This document shows positions 32,491-44,431 of a stretch of 64,000 nucleotides of DNA, piece by piece. The notes below the pieces were generated by a model that did no database searches, had not been told where the DNA came from, and worked only from the letters and a program-made list of their open reading frames with translations. Each line of letters begins with the position of its first letter. The first letter of the stretch is position 1. This stretch comes from Guyanagaster necrorhizus (taxonomy: Eukaryota > Basidiomycota > Agaricomycetes > Agaricales > Physalacriaceae), in assembly GCF_019112545.1 (NCBI RefSeq), contig NW_025064897.1:677336-741335 (forward strand), given 5' to 3'. Both the position numbers and the translations under genes were made by a program.

Positions 32491-35400
32491 ATGGCCGACC
32501 CGGTGCTCCTCTCGTCTCTCCGCATCCCAGCTGTGAGATCAAGGCCGTCGTCGACATGTCTCCAGTGGTCTGCCGATGGCCAAGTCTTTTTCGTATCAAA
32601 CTCCGCTGTGTACATCTTAGTTAGTATTCACTGCTTCGCGTTCCTCCGTGGGTTTATCCCCCATTTTTACTTAGACTCCTCATCATGCTGGTATTCACCC
32701 TGGATGTAACGTTCGAGGTGACAAGGAAACACCCTGCACCTTGCAGTGGTCTCGTACCATTATAAATCTCGAGAAGAGAGATCTCCGCGACTGGTCCACC
32801 GGCTCCCAAGGTCTGCGCTTCATGTCACTGGACAACACCTTCTTGTGAAATAGTAACTGAAAATTCATGGTAGAATGGGCCGCTCTCTCCCTTGGATCTT
32901 TCGATTTTCACGTCAAGGATGTTGCATGTTCCCCCAGTTATGTCACAGAAGACGGAGGGTATGCTACTGAATTGGCTCAATTTAATTTTACGTTGACCCC
33001 CGCTATTAGGTGTGTGGCCGCTGTGCTTAGCTCCAACATGGATCTGTCTTTATGGTCAGCATCAAAGAATTCTATCCAAGGAGAATGGATCAAGGCCAGC
33101 GTCGCGAGATTTCACCGTCCTCCGATGATTTTGACATGAACCCCAGGTCTTTGACGCTACGCCATTTCTGGTGGATCTGGTTTCCAACGGCGCATCTCCT
33201 CCGGTTTTGTCTCAGCTCCTTCAGGCACAAATAACAAGTAAGTAGGTTTCCGGAGATTTTTCAAGGGACTTTGACGAGCCCACCGTACTCGGGATTAGGT
33301 ATTGCTTGGTCAAGACAAGCGGATTTCGCCATAAGGCCAGCGCCTTGCACAGATGCTTCTCTCCTTGCTGCCGGATCACGCGCTGGCACAGTGTGTTTTT
33401 TGAGGTAAAATGCATTCCCGCTGGGGTTATGTCCTTGACATGTTTCGTAGATTTGATGGAAGAGTTGCATCCTTGCACCATATTAGGACCGTCAGAGTGT
33501 CCAAAAAATGGGTGACTCATCTCGCTTTCAGCTCGTGGATGCATGAAGGTGATTTCCAATGTAGGTGTTTGACTAGACCGTGAAATAGACACAGAGAGAG
33601 AGATCTAACAGCACCAGGCAGCGGCCTACTCGCGTATAGCACATCTGATGGTTCCGTCGGACTTGCCAAAATACACTTGATGGCGCAGAATGCTACGAAA
33701 GATTTCGGGACCTTCAATCCCGAATATATTGTGGACACTGCTTTCGAAGTCACCGAAGGAATATTCTCGGCAGATCAAGGCGGTACGACTGCGCTGGAAT
33801 GGATTACATCCCAAGAGAGAGTTGGTATTTTTCTTGTTGAATGCACAATTTTACGTGGATGTTCATGGCCGATTAGATGATACTTGTCAGGTGTAGACCT
33901 GGGGCAATTGACTTATGGCGTAATCAGTCAGTGTGTTCGTGGTCGGGCATACGAACCTTGACGATATGCCCGCATGTCTTGTCTGTTGGTTCCTCGGAGC
34001 TTCATCCTGTCACGGGCATCGTGTACGTCCTGCAAGAAGACATTCTCCTGGTCAGTCTCTTCGATGGAACGATGCGAGTAATACACAAGGTTTTTGTCGA
34101 CCCGCAGTGGAGTTCCGAATCGCCATCGTCTCTCAACAGCCAATGCTTGTCCGAAGCTGTTCGCCGTATATTCGTTGGAACAATGCAGGGAATCGAGCAA
34201 GAGGAAGTAACAAACAATGACGTAAACCGGATTAGCGGCTTGATTTCTTTCGACGGCTGCGCGACCTTGCTTTGGACTCAACAGTAAGTCTCGCAAAGCT
34301 GGGCTTCATTGGTGACATTTTTCTGATGGGCTAATTTTATCCTAGATCCTTCCGTCCTGCGGATTTGAGTTGGAAGATAGAAGCTCGGCGCGACGCTGTC
34401 TTGATTGCCGCTCATCTTTCCAGACATGTGAACTGGACTGGAGATAACTTTTTCCACGAACTTAAAGAAATACTCACCAGTTCACAAAGCGGTGCGTGCT
34501 CGCTGTCTGGGAAAACACCGTGCGCTGGGTGACGTTTGGAATTCTATCTAGCTTACGGCGTAACGCCGTCACATCTCCTTCGACCTGTGTTTCTATGGCT
34601 GAGTGAACTCCCTGACCTACACGTTGACATCCTCAAATTCTTGCGGTCCCTGCCTGTTTCATGTCCATCTCAGTGCCACTTTCCTCCTTGGTCCGAAGGA
34701 TTAGGTGAGAAACTGAGAGGCAAGTTCCGAAAGAGCCTTGTGAGAAGCCTTTTTGGATGTGATAAGCTGTTATCGCTTAGGTTGCGCCTCTACGTCACGG
34801 AAGCATTGTCGGTCAGCCCATTCATTTACCATGTCTGATTAATCCGTCCGTTCTCACCGTTGCCAGAGATGTATCAGGACCCCTTCCGGAAGGACGGAAT
34901 GTATCCAAGTTGCAGAATTTATTTGTAAAATGATCTCTCACATGACGACGCGGTGTTTGCTTCGACATCTGCGCACCGTGGTGCCCGTTTTGATTGGTGA
35001 GCATGAACACTGATTGTTGTGGAGCCTCGCAGGAATGACGCAAGAACCTTTTAGCCAATGATATGCCTTTTGTACGAAGAGCAATCTACTTATCCTCATT
35101 GGCCGATTCTCCTCCTGCCGTCCAAAGCGCTGCGCGCGACCTGATGGATGCGATTAGTGCTCTGCAACCACCTATTGTTAGTCATGCACGTTTGTGTGGA
35201 GAGGTCGCGATGACGGAACCATGTCCTGCTTGTGGTGAAGAACTCGACACGACAGCAACAGCACGTCCAGCTTGTCCGAACGGCCATCTATGGGGTAAAT
35301 TGCTCCGATACGTGCTTTAATATTTTGCGTTGACGATATTTCGCATTCGCTTCACTAGACTGCTGCGCTGTTACATCTTTCATTATGGCAACACCCATGG

Positions 35401-35573
35401 TTCGATCTTGTACCGGCTGCAAACGCAAGAGCTTCCTCCCTCTTTCTCGCCAAAGTGAACCAGCCATGCCAAACTGGCTACCGCCGATGGCGCAAAGTTG
35501 GGTGGTTGAAGAACTTCTCGAGGCCAGCAGTCGATGTTTGTATTGTGGTAATAATTTTGTCTCTATAGTTTGA
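32491..35573 (+). CDS. TFIIIC delta-type subunit with C-terminal zinc finger (GTF3C4-like)
   Basis: Fourteen exons: 32491-32619, 32675-32810, 32874-32958, 33010-33100, 33147-33237, 33299-33404, 33451-33548, 33612-33820, 33877-34283, 34346-34491, 34552-34811, 34867-34996, 35055-35294, 35359-35573 (780 aa). The N-terminal half is a WD40-like propeller (SADGQVFFVSNSAVYIL, SNMDLSLWSASKNSI, SDGSVGLAKIHL), as in the TFIIIC delta N-terminal domain. The C-terminus has paired Cys motifs CPACGEELD, ACPNGHLWDCCAVTSF, RSCTGCKR and CLYCGNNF, the putative zinc finger of TFIIIC. The complex recruits RNA polymerase III to tRNA and 5S genes. The donor after exon 4 is the least certain junction. Confidence 0.85.
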
Positions 35574-36622
35574 ATCTTCGTCGAGCTGTTGCTTAAGATA
35601 TTGTATTCTTATTTCTTGCTGATTATCACTCCATGTTGTTCTTTATGTCTAGATGTTGTACCAAGCGATGTAACTCTATGGACCCGAACGGGCGTATATA
35701 ATATCAGTGATGTTAGTAATAGTTGACATCAATTTAACCCCAATGTACTGGATTGGCATTGAGCATTGGATTGGTTTTCACTGCTACGGTACATGATTAT
35801 GGCAGTGGCGATGCTGTTTCTATTGTAACTCTCTTACCTTAATCATCCGTGTCAAGGTACGAATGAAACTAGCTCGTAATTTCCACTTTAGGAGACGTGC
35901 AAACCATCTATCAGGTCCGAATGGTTTTCCGATGGGTATCATTCAGTTATGACCGTTCTGAGTATCCTGGAATCGTAAGGACTGCAACCAGGGCGCACAT
36001 GTAATACAACTTGCATCCGTGGCGTGTAAAAATGATGTGGCATTCGCCAGCGGGTCCTGTTTAGCGGTAGATTGAGAGGAGGCCCAGGCAGCGATTAGGT
36101 ACCCCCCCAAGTCGGTTTCAGTGCGTAACAAATGGCACAGACCGCTGGAAATATCCGGAGACCATTGGGCATGAGCCGTAAAATTATAATCGGTTCGACT
36201 GGTACGCTGAGAAAAGTGAGCTGGATTGTCGAAAGCCTTGACCTGCGATCGACGGCAGTCAATAGCAACATCAAAGTAACATCTATTGCTATTCCGAAAA
36301 ATGATGGGATTCCTAAAAAGAATTAAAAAGTTTTGGGCCCCGCCAAAAGACCTCCGAGCCCGCACTCAGAAGTCAACAACATCATAGGTTATCTCAGATG
36401 GCGTAGGGTGAGATCGTGCGGACGCAGGTCATGCCAAATTTTCTTTTTCTTTTTTGTGAATCTTACCATTTTACAAAAAAGCAATAATTTTCACGTCTTG
36501 CGCGCTACAATCACCTGACCCTGCGTTTTCTCGGCAATGCTTTGATTGCCGCTTCCTTTCTCCCGTCCTCTTCCATTCTCGATTTTAGATACTGCCATTG
36601 CGAAGCCACAGGTGCCTTAAGA
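35574..36622. other. Intergenic with one doubtful reverse ORF
   Basis: A 140-codon open frame on the minus strand (36365-35943) has no recognisable domain and lies in the promoter side of the next gene; I do not call it. Otherwise unremarkable. Confidence 0.4.
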
Positions 36623-38152
36623 ATGTCTCCGTCAGACGAATCTTATGATTCGGATGAAACATTCAAGCCTGCCAAACAACGGCAGCGGGTAAGCAAATTT
36701 GCTCAGTGTACTGTGGCCATTTGATTCAAATCATCATGTTCTTCAGACTTCTACTATGGCCAAACGGAGAAAACTTAGCAGAAAACAACATCCATCGGAT
36801 CCTGAATCAGCAAATGAGCCAAATACGCAATTGGATTCATTTTTCCGCGAAATAGCTTGTAGTGACTCTCCAGGACGCGCGTTTGAAGATGTCTTTGAGG
36901 CTTTGGTTCCGGACTATGCAGAAGTAAGAAATAATTTACATAGAAAAGAGGGTGGAAAAGATGAATATGTCTGAATTATATATCGTTGATACCCTCAAAC
37001 CCTTACTGATTCTGGCTTTTCTAGGGCGTTCAACTCAGAACGCTGACACGTTTTGAATCCTCATGCGTCCTGGATTCATTCTCACAGGGAGACGTTCCTT
37101 ATGCTACCTATTTTTTGCTCCGAAAGCTCAAACTTGATAGGGTACGACCTAGGCATTATGCATCATTTTGTCTCGACTTTCTTACTGAGACTCGGCACAG
37201 GAGCAGCGCAGAGTGAATTTCAGCCCTGCCGATCCACGGTTAATTGAAAGTATAACTGGAGACACACTGCCATCTGTACAAGAACAGCAAGATCTACCAA
37301 ACTCAAAGGTTCTGGAAGCCTTACAGGACATACAAACGACAGCATACGAAGTCTCGTTTGCGTCTCGCCTGCAAGGAACAATGCCGTCTAGAACACCCGG
37401 ATTGTTGGCTCTGGACTGGGAGACAGTGACTCCGTGGATGGCGCTTATGAATGATGTTCGGCAACATTATCGCTTGGCACAGTATGTGTCCATTTCTTCT
37501 TGCGAACACGTACTGCAATGATATTGTTCTAGCCCGGGGCAAAATCATGTCGCTGAAACATCCGCTCCAATCGAATATTGTTCTCTCCGTGCTTGCCATC
37601 TTGGTCAAGTACACGAGCTACTTGCAGGAGCTTTCTGGGAAGGAATCGATGGTCCATTTCCCCATGTTTTTTGTCTTCATGAATCTAGCTGATGAAGCTC
37701 TAGTGAGCGATTCTCTTGACTACTGGCCTGAAAGATGCACTGTTGTCGCAACGTATAAACGACTTGTTGTTGGGATAGCTATCATCAGCTCTCCCCGAGA
37801 GACGTATATTACTTTTCTCGCGGTCAAACCGGGTTGGGACAATGCACAAATTGCCACGTATGTACCTTTTATCGATTGTATTTTTATCTGGTATCACATT
37901 GTTCTAGGTCGATGCTGTACCATCTTATCCAACTAAACCCTCACAAAGACATTACGCTACACGTCTCGGCTAACAATCCTGCCTTGGTATGTTCTTTCCA
38001 TGTTGTATGTATCTATACTAACGTTGCGAAAGCTGCTGTATAATCGTTTCGGCTTCAAGGCTGAAGGGTTTGTCGTTGGTTTCTACGAGGCCTACCTGGA
38101 CCCTCAATCGCGTTCTTCAACTAATGCATTCCGATTGCGACTCCGCCATTGA
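36623..38152 (+). CDS. KAT14: KAT14/CSRP2BP-like GNAT protein
   Basis: Exons 36623-36688, 36747-36923, 37025-37141, 37201-37481, 37533-37651, 37704-37857, 37908-37986 and 38033-38152 (370 aa). The C-terminal GNAT domain (about 215-370) follows the animal KAT14 (ATAC complex) pattern: YCSLRACHLGQVHELLAGAF, VSDSLDYWPE, YKRLVVGIAI, TYITFLAVKPGWDNAQIAT, LYHLIQLNPHKDITLHVSAN, NPALLLYNRFGFKAEGF and FYEAYLDPQSRS. The acetyl-CoA loop, normally R/QxxGxG/A, reads DNAQIA here, so both the basic residue and the glycine are lost. The N-terminal half is Ser/Lys-rich and unrecognised. In animals the protein is an ATAC scaffold and histone acetyltransferase. Confidence 0.85.
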
Positions 38153-38996
38153 TTGTGATGCGACTGATGATCATAGTGTTACGTTAAATCGCCCTAGCTT
38201 ATCGGGTTTCCTAGTGTCGCATGAACCAGTGTGCGACAATCTGACGCCCAACTCGAGCCCGTATAGTCTGACTCCGTAAAAACACCGTCGAGGACGAGCG
38301 CGTGGGTGTGCTCTCTTGCTCTCCTTCGGGTTAGTCCCCTTCGGTCCTCGGACACTACTAAATATTATGTACGGAATGTTCAGCGGCCTCTGAAAATGGC
38401 GGCCGCTCAATTGTCGTCTACGGTGCTGTATATGGTGCTCACAATCGTGTCACCCCCCGCAGCGCTTTCGAAACAAGAGTACCCCCGATCGGGTCCCGAA
38501 TGCTGTTCGCCATGTCTTCGAGCAATTCTGGCTGTCTCAATTCCATCACTGCGCCGTATATCCGACGTCATGCGCCTTGTACTCCACTATGTTTTGATCC
38601 TCGATTAATGCTTTTGTCCGTTTGGCTAGTAGCAAGCTGCTCTTCTGATGTAAATATCCAACAATCTGGTTGTAAAGGTACAGGGATCTGAAACAAATTC
38701 ACGCATCAGCCTTTCACGCCAACCTTCCCACTGCTCGCATCATGCATCTCCAAAGATCACGGCGTTCTGCGAGCAGCGACATTGTTATTAATGATTCCAC
38801 ACATTCCTAAATCTCAAGATCGTCCAGTGTGTATATTATTTGTATCGTATTAATTGCAAACCCCTAACGAACCACTAGATAGGAAAAGAACGTAATTGAG
38901 GTGAGAAAATCGTGGAAACTTTATAGGGAAATATACAAAGCTCTTGCAATCATGGACTCAATAAAAAAAATTGTGCCACTGTGCAATACACCTCCA
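38153..38996. other. Intergenic with possible gene relic
   Basis: A plus-strand frame near 38395-38690 reads NGGRSIVVYGAVYGAHNRV and onward without stop, somewhat like the repeated VYGTV element of mushroom transmembrane proteins, but it lacks a start and a membrane segment. The rest shows nothing. Confidence 0.3.
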
Positions 38997-39959
38997 TCAA
39001 GTCACTGAAGAGACAGTCTTTCCCCCGTCGAAAATGTCCCTAGGGCCGATGACATGCGTGATACTCATCCCGCGTCTCTTCCTCCCCGCAGAGGCACCCT
39101 CAGCAGCCCCTGTGGACATCGAAACAACTCGCCTTCTGGCGCTGGGCGTCTCTGGCGTCCCCGCCTCCTGCGGATCCTGATACTTCAATTCCTTCTCCTC
39201 CGTGATGCGATTCATAGACTCGATGGAGCGCGTTCGCTTATTAACCTCGAAGGAGGACACGGCGGCATCATAAACCCAATGTCGCCTTTTGACGCTGCTG
39301 TCCTCCGTAATTACCTCACTCGGCTGTCTCCTACCAACACATCGCTTCTTGATGATCCGTAAGTCGTCGGGTGTCTCCCTGTCCTTCTCCTTGCTGTTCT
39401 TCAACTTCTCTCTCATGATAACCAGATCTTTCGGCCTTCCGATAGCGCCGACCGTATGGCTTCTTGGGCGCGTAGCCGTTGTCGCGACACTCCCCCGGCG
39501 AGGCCGACCTACAGTAGAATCATTATCGAATCGTACATGAGGTTCAGGCAACACAATCGCTGGTGCCATCTTCCTCTCCCTTTCCTTCGGTTTCTCCGGA
39601 GTCTCCGACAAGGGTTTAAACTCCTTTCGCGATCGCTCAAGAACGTCCTTGACCTTCTTGCCCCAGTCTTCCAACTCGTACAGTTTGTGCAGCATCATCT
39701 TGAAGGTGAATTGGTATCGTGCCCCAAGAGGAAACTTGCCTTCGGAGCCACTAGCCACGGTGTTCCTTCGGCTTCGACCTTGGACTTGGGGGTGGGTATT
39801 AACAAGAGACGCGAGGTTCCGCATGATAGGCTCGAGATCCTTGGGAATAACGTCAGCCGAGACTTGCGTATCGTCGTCGTCTGTCATGCGGGACCGACGT
39901 GTGGCGATCTCCTCGAAGAGAGCAAAGAGGTTGGCGAATTCAGCAGTCTTGCTGTCCAT
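38997..39959 (-). CDS. Basic protein of unknown function, single exon
   Basis: Uninterrupted frame of 320 aa from the ATG at 39959 (MDSKTAEFANLFALFEEIAT); the open frame extends upstream to 40070, but those residues look like leader sequence. A helical region (about 20-135) contains ARYQFTFKMMLHKLYELEDW and GKKVKDVLERSRKEF, suggesting a coiled interface. The rest is Arg/Lys/Ser/Thr-rich, with several RRxS-like phosphorylation sites (RSRRNTVAS, RPRRGSVA, RRRVVSMS) and no membrane segment. It is probably nuclear or cytoskeletal, by composition only. Three long open frames on the opposite strand are shadows. Confidence 0.65.
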   Translation of the reverse strand: MDSKTAEFANLFALFEEIATRRSRMTDDDDTQVSADVIPKDLEPIMRNLASLVNTHPQVQGRSRRNTVASGSEGKFPLGARYQFTFKMMLHKLYELEDWGKKVKDVLERSRKEFKPLSETPEKPKERERKMAPAIVLPEPHVRFDNDSTVGRPRRGSVATTATRPRSHTVGAIGRPKDLVIMREKLKNSKEKDRETPDDLRIIKKRCVGRRQPSEVITEDSSVKRRHWVYDAAVSSFEVNKRTRSIESMNRITEEKELKYQDPQEAGTPETPSARRRVVSMSTGAAEGASAGRKRRGMSITHVIGPRDIFDGGKTVSSVT

Positions 39960-40445
39960 CGTGATGTCGGATCGGTACACAGTGTTGAGGTATAGGAGAA
40001 GACCAGAGATGAGGGTGCAGAACAATCTAAGACGACGGTGCGTTCGTTGAACGTTGGGGAGCAGAATCAAAACTTGTCTTTAAATATAAGACAGTTGAGA
40101 CGACGTGACGAGTGTTCGTAATGTCTGGAATATGGGGGTGGCATTGCTTAATTACGTCTTTAGTGTTCTATGTCATTGTTCTTTTATCACCATAGTAAAC
40201 GTAAACTGTGACATGCGGGTCAACACCGGCTTCTTCAACAATGTTCGATCTTAGTGAGCTCACCTGAACACAAAAATCTGTATTGTGGAGTAGCAAAGCA
40301 ATCCGAATATCAATGCATGAAATACTAATCTTCAAGGCAAAGGGGAAAATCAAGCAGAAAGTATAGTAAACGATACAGTGTCCATAGTCGCACAGAGTCA
40401 AGATAGCATAAAAAAGAGCGTCTGTAAAGGTTCGGCGCTCAGCAC
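39960..40445. other. Intergenic between two minus-strand genes
   Basis: 486 bp; an open frame at 40168-40452 on the minus strand starts inside the next gene's coding sequence and has no motif. No feature called. Confidence 0.45.
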
Positions 40446-41752
40446 TCACCACGGGACTCGTCGTACCCGTACACGGCCATTCATTCTCAGGATCCAGACC
40501 TTTGTCTTGCAGTCGTTTCCAACGATAATATCTGAATTGGTGTCCTCGACTTGGTCCCCTCCTCCTCCATCATTGACATCGTCATCAGCCTTCTCACCAT
40601 TGCTAGCCCAATCGCCACCACCGTATCCGAAGAATGAGCTCCAACCTATAGTCTGAAGGCCTCGAATTTTTCGTGCTACGATTAGACTGGCTGCCAACTC
40701 GTCCATGCGAACGTCTTTTGCGTGGTCAGCACAGATATCGCATTCGCTAGGTGCAGAGATGATGTCGGGGTGTCCAAGGTAATGGGGAGCATGCCGCATG
40801 TGAGAGTAGACGAGATCCTCGTGAGAGAGAAACACTCCTAGGTGTAGATCCGTGAGATTCTTCAACGGTTTCAGTGCGTCGGCAAAGGCTGTCTAGATAA
40901 TGTAAAATGTGAGCATGCCTTGTCCATATATATGTTTCAAGAGCTTACTGCTAAATCATGAACCTCCAGATATCGCTCAGGAACAGGTGAATGCATGGTA
41001 CACGTGAGACTGTCCTCTAAGCAACACCAGCAGTGAGAAAAATTGAGTCTTTCGGTACAGCTGAGATAGAGGTTGACGATAGAAGGAAAGGATAGAGCGA
41101 TTCGCTGAAGCATGCGGGTTTCGATACGAGGTAGAGCGGTCAGAGTCAGTGTAGTCAGAGTCATGATGGGGGAGCAGGATGTCAGATTGACGCAGATAAG
41201 CTTGAAGCGCTGTTGATAGGTACTAAAGCCTTCGTGATTACAATTGATGGAAAGTTCGTTTAGGTTGGTGAGGTAGCACAGTTGTGAAGCGTGTGGTTGG
41301 GCTGATAAGATTCCTGAAGGTGCATGCACGGTCCTAGAGTCAAGGAAACGCATGATCTTAGCCTGCTGCAGTCTTCATATATGGGAAAGCACGTACCGGA
41401 CCCACGAGAAAGCACCTGCGAAAGGTTCATCCCCGAGTGATAGAAGCAGCTTGAAGGTGTTATCGAGCTGTGACAGAGTATTGAGAGTCAAGCTGCTAAG
41501 GTAGCGACGAAAGACTATCTTCCGGAAACAAGACGAAGCGAGGGTGAGAGATCGGATAAAGGCAAATCCAGGATAGTCCAAGTCAGTCGAGGCTATCACA
41601 AGAGCAAATTGAACGATTTCGTCCAAGATTTCTGTCGGAAGCTGAGAGCTGGTGAGAGTAACAGAGTTCTCGTATAGCGGCAGCGATAGAGTGCGTGCGT
41701 TGCGTCTTCGTCGTTCAGTTATATGAGAGCAACTGCGTCTATATAGGACCAT
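40446..41752 (-). CDS. F-box protein with LRR-like C-terminus
   Basis: Minus-strand exons: 41752-41397, 41333-40949, 40892-40446 (395 aa). An F-box-like helix set begins at residue 38 (LPTEILDEIVQFAL) and continues through SCFRKIVFRRYLSSL. Later Leu-rich turns (LNELSINCN, TLTTLTLTALPRI, NLTDLHLGVF) resemble the degenerate leucine-rich repeats of mushroom F-box proteins. The end is acidic and Gly-rich. F-box proteins link substrates to SCF ubiquitin ligases; this substrate is unknown. The final exon runs to WILRMNGRVRVRRVPW. ATCACGTG lies at 41856-41863, 104 bp upstream of the start. Confidence 0.75.
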
Positions 41753-44431
41753 TTGCAACGGGTGGCGAGGGAAGGGAAGGGAATGAACCCACGTTACGCG
41801 TCACACATAGAATTCTCACGGCTCCCCGACGTCGCGAGTCGCGAGACGCGACTTTATCACGTGCTGTATCCTCGGCTCAGAAGTGCTCGACAATTGTAAT
41901 TTGTCGGAGTCGCTTTCAGGCAGATAAACCAGTCTGCTGAGAAACACGAACCAACTAGGTCGTCAGTAATTGATGAAGTTATAATTTGGAAAACGTCAAG
42001 CACCATGCGCAGTGCTACACTGCTAGCATCAGTTTCGTAAGGCCTATTTAGTATGTAGAGGATGCTCGTTAGTCTGAGAACTCTTAGTTAACATTGGGAC
42101 ATATATTATTATATGACGTACGGTTAAGTAATACGAAGCACATGCAATTGCGATGTTCGCCAACGGAGGTGCGGCCATCCAGTCGTGTCAACTTCCCTCT
42201 TCCTTCCCAGCAGTGCGCGCGAGTACTTTGATGGCAAGGGTCGCTAGATAAATCTTATTCCGAACGGCTAAGTTTTAAGAGGAATGTCCCCTGAAGACAT
42301 AATGAATTCTTTTCAGTCATTGCGGAAGGGAGTTGCTGAAAACGATCTCGGTCACTCTAAGCGTTTGCATTAAAGTTAGTTTGTATGTCGAAGAAACAAA
42401 CAGGTCAGACTGGTACAGTAGCTGGTCAAGACCGAGAATTTCCGGGACCAGATGCAGGTCATTGTCTAGTATGATTCCTAAGCTGTTTCCGTTGGCTCGT
42501 TGCCACCTAGGAGGTCTGATGTGCCAAAAAAGCAAGACCCGGGTTTAACGACATAAATGTTCAGATTGAAGTGTCGGAGGACGTAGTGGAGTTGAGAAGT
42601 TATAGACATTGGAAATATGGACGGTCCCCTTCCTTTGAGTTCAGCAAATAATTATCGATATCCAAGCCAGTGTATACCGGGTCCGAACAAATCATTGATA
42701 CAGTTTGATGCTGTCGACCACTCAACACGTCAGTCTAGCGTTTAGGAGGACATTTGTTCCCACATACGTAGAAAACTTGGATGTTGACTCTCATCCGCAG
42801 CCGGGTCAAGAGATGCGTTCCTCACCCAGTAGGCTGTCTTCTCTGTGAGCGATGCTTATACAGATTCGGTGAGGAACACAGTCAGGTGAGCGAGACAAAT
42901 CCACGAGTACAAACATGTGAGCACCGAGCACGCCGGACGCCCACGACAACTTGCAAGGGCACTTCATCTGCACGTGGGACGCCATCGGGGGTGATTCTGC
43001 TCTCAAGCTCCTTATACACCAGACCAGGACGGATGACCTGCACGGACGAAGACACGTCTTCGAAGGGGGTTGTATTGATTCCGGATCCTGAGTAGAGACA
43101 CGAGTAGACTTGGTTATATCAGAGAAAACCTTATCAAAGAGATAAAACCCGATCAAGATATGCAGACGTCGACCGTGATGTATAAATCTTGAAGGGTGAG
43201 GTGGCCGTATAACGCCAAACCGCAGTGGTGGTTGGACCGTTGCGCAGAGCTGCTGCTGCTGCTGCTGCTCAACGCTTGCGGTGATGGCATGTTTATCATC
43301 GGGTTCGGGTCTCGGTCTCATATCGTGATCTGCTGGCGTTTTCCGAGCGACGACGCGGTGTGGCGCGTTGCGGCTATCAGGTTCTTATCTTTTGGACCTG
43401 CTGAGCGTTGGCTGAGTAAAATAAACGGTGCAATGCATGCCATGTGCGAAGACATGTCTAGACCCGGTGCGGCCGTAGAGGTGGCGGCAGCCTGATAATT
43501 CTAGAGGTTCGGGCTCGTAACGATATTCATATGGAATAGTTCTCACCAGACCTCGACCGCCAGGAGTAGTATGTCAGAACGCGGCGTGATACTTGCGTGA
43601 TCTCATACGGCTGTGTGCAAAGAGAACTACAGAGATCAAAACAGCTTTAAAAGAAGTTGAAAAGAGAGTTCTTTTGAGCCTGGATATAAACCGAGGATAT
43701 TGCCTCCAGATCCCGGTGGAATTGAGGAGAGCGAAAAAATCGGCCACCGTCAAGAAAAGGTAACCGGCAGATGCGGCCCGGATCCACCCGATGAAGTTAA
43801 AATGCAACAATGTTCAACAGCGACTGCCTTGACCTCGTCCTTGTCCTGACCTCCCTCATTTTCTGCGGATCCCGGAATTCGCCTGAAACCGTGACGCGTG
43901 AAGTTGGCAATGGCCTAGCCAGATTCAAATACAAGTTCAGCTTGCTTGTCGACATTACACTGACGCTCTGAAAATCGTTTAAATGAAGCCTAGTTGGACG
44001 CGATCATCGTAGTGCGGCCCTACTCCCGTTCCATCTGGTATCAACCTCTGCTTTCAAGACAAATTCGTAGCCCCGTATGACCTGCTTTTCATTGTAGCCG
44101 CATTAAAACACCGCTCATACACCGCCCAGTTTTTAGCACACCCATATTTGTCGGCAACGGTGCAGCTATCGGTGTGGCGTTTGAAAGCCAATTATAAGAA
44201 CCACGCCAAGTTCACGTGTTGAATACACTGTATTTCTTCGAGTTGAACCACATCCAGCAGCTGGCGACGCGCAATATTACAGTACAACATCGAACTAACT
44301 CCAGAATATCTTTGTTTTGATCCGAATGTCGACGGCTTACTCCTATCCGATAAGTATGTCATGACCCCACCGCATCCTCCTCTTCTTCTCAAAGCATCAA
44401 CACAGATCTATCCGAACCCAGCTGGCCCACA
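41753..44431. other. Intergenic, with an unresolved minus-strand coding candidate
   Basis: On the minus strand near 43090-42890 a frame reads INTTPFEDVSSSVQVIRPGL and on to a stop, preceded near 43460-43170 by frames starting MSSHMACIAPFILL and MINMPSPQAL. I could not join them with convincing introns, so no gene is called. A CAG/CTG triplet run sits at 43250-43268. A hydrophobic frame lies at 43810-43574 (minus) without an ATG. TTCACGTG occurs at 44211. Confidence 0.35.

Noticed and set aside
35943..36365. 140-codon minus-strand frame upstream of the KAT14-like gene.
   Set aside because: No domain, signal peptide or intron support; I cannot distinguish it from chance.
39456..39995. 179-codon plus-strand frame.
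   Set aside because: Antisense shadow of the minus-strand gene at 38997-39959; no independent evidence.
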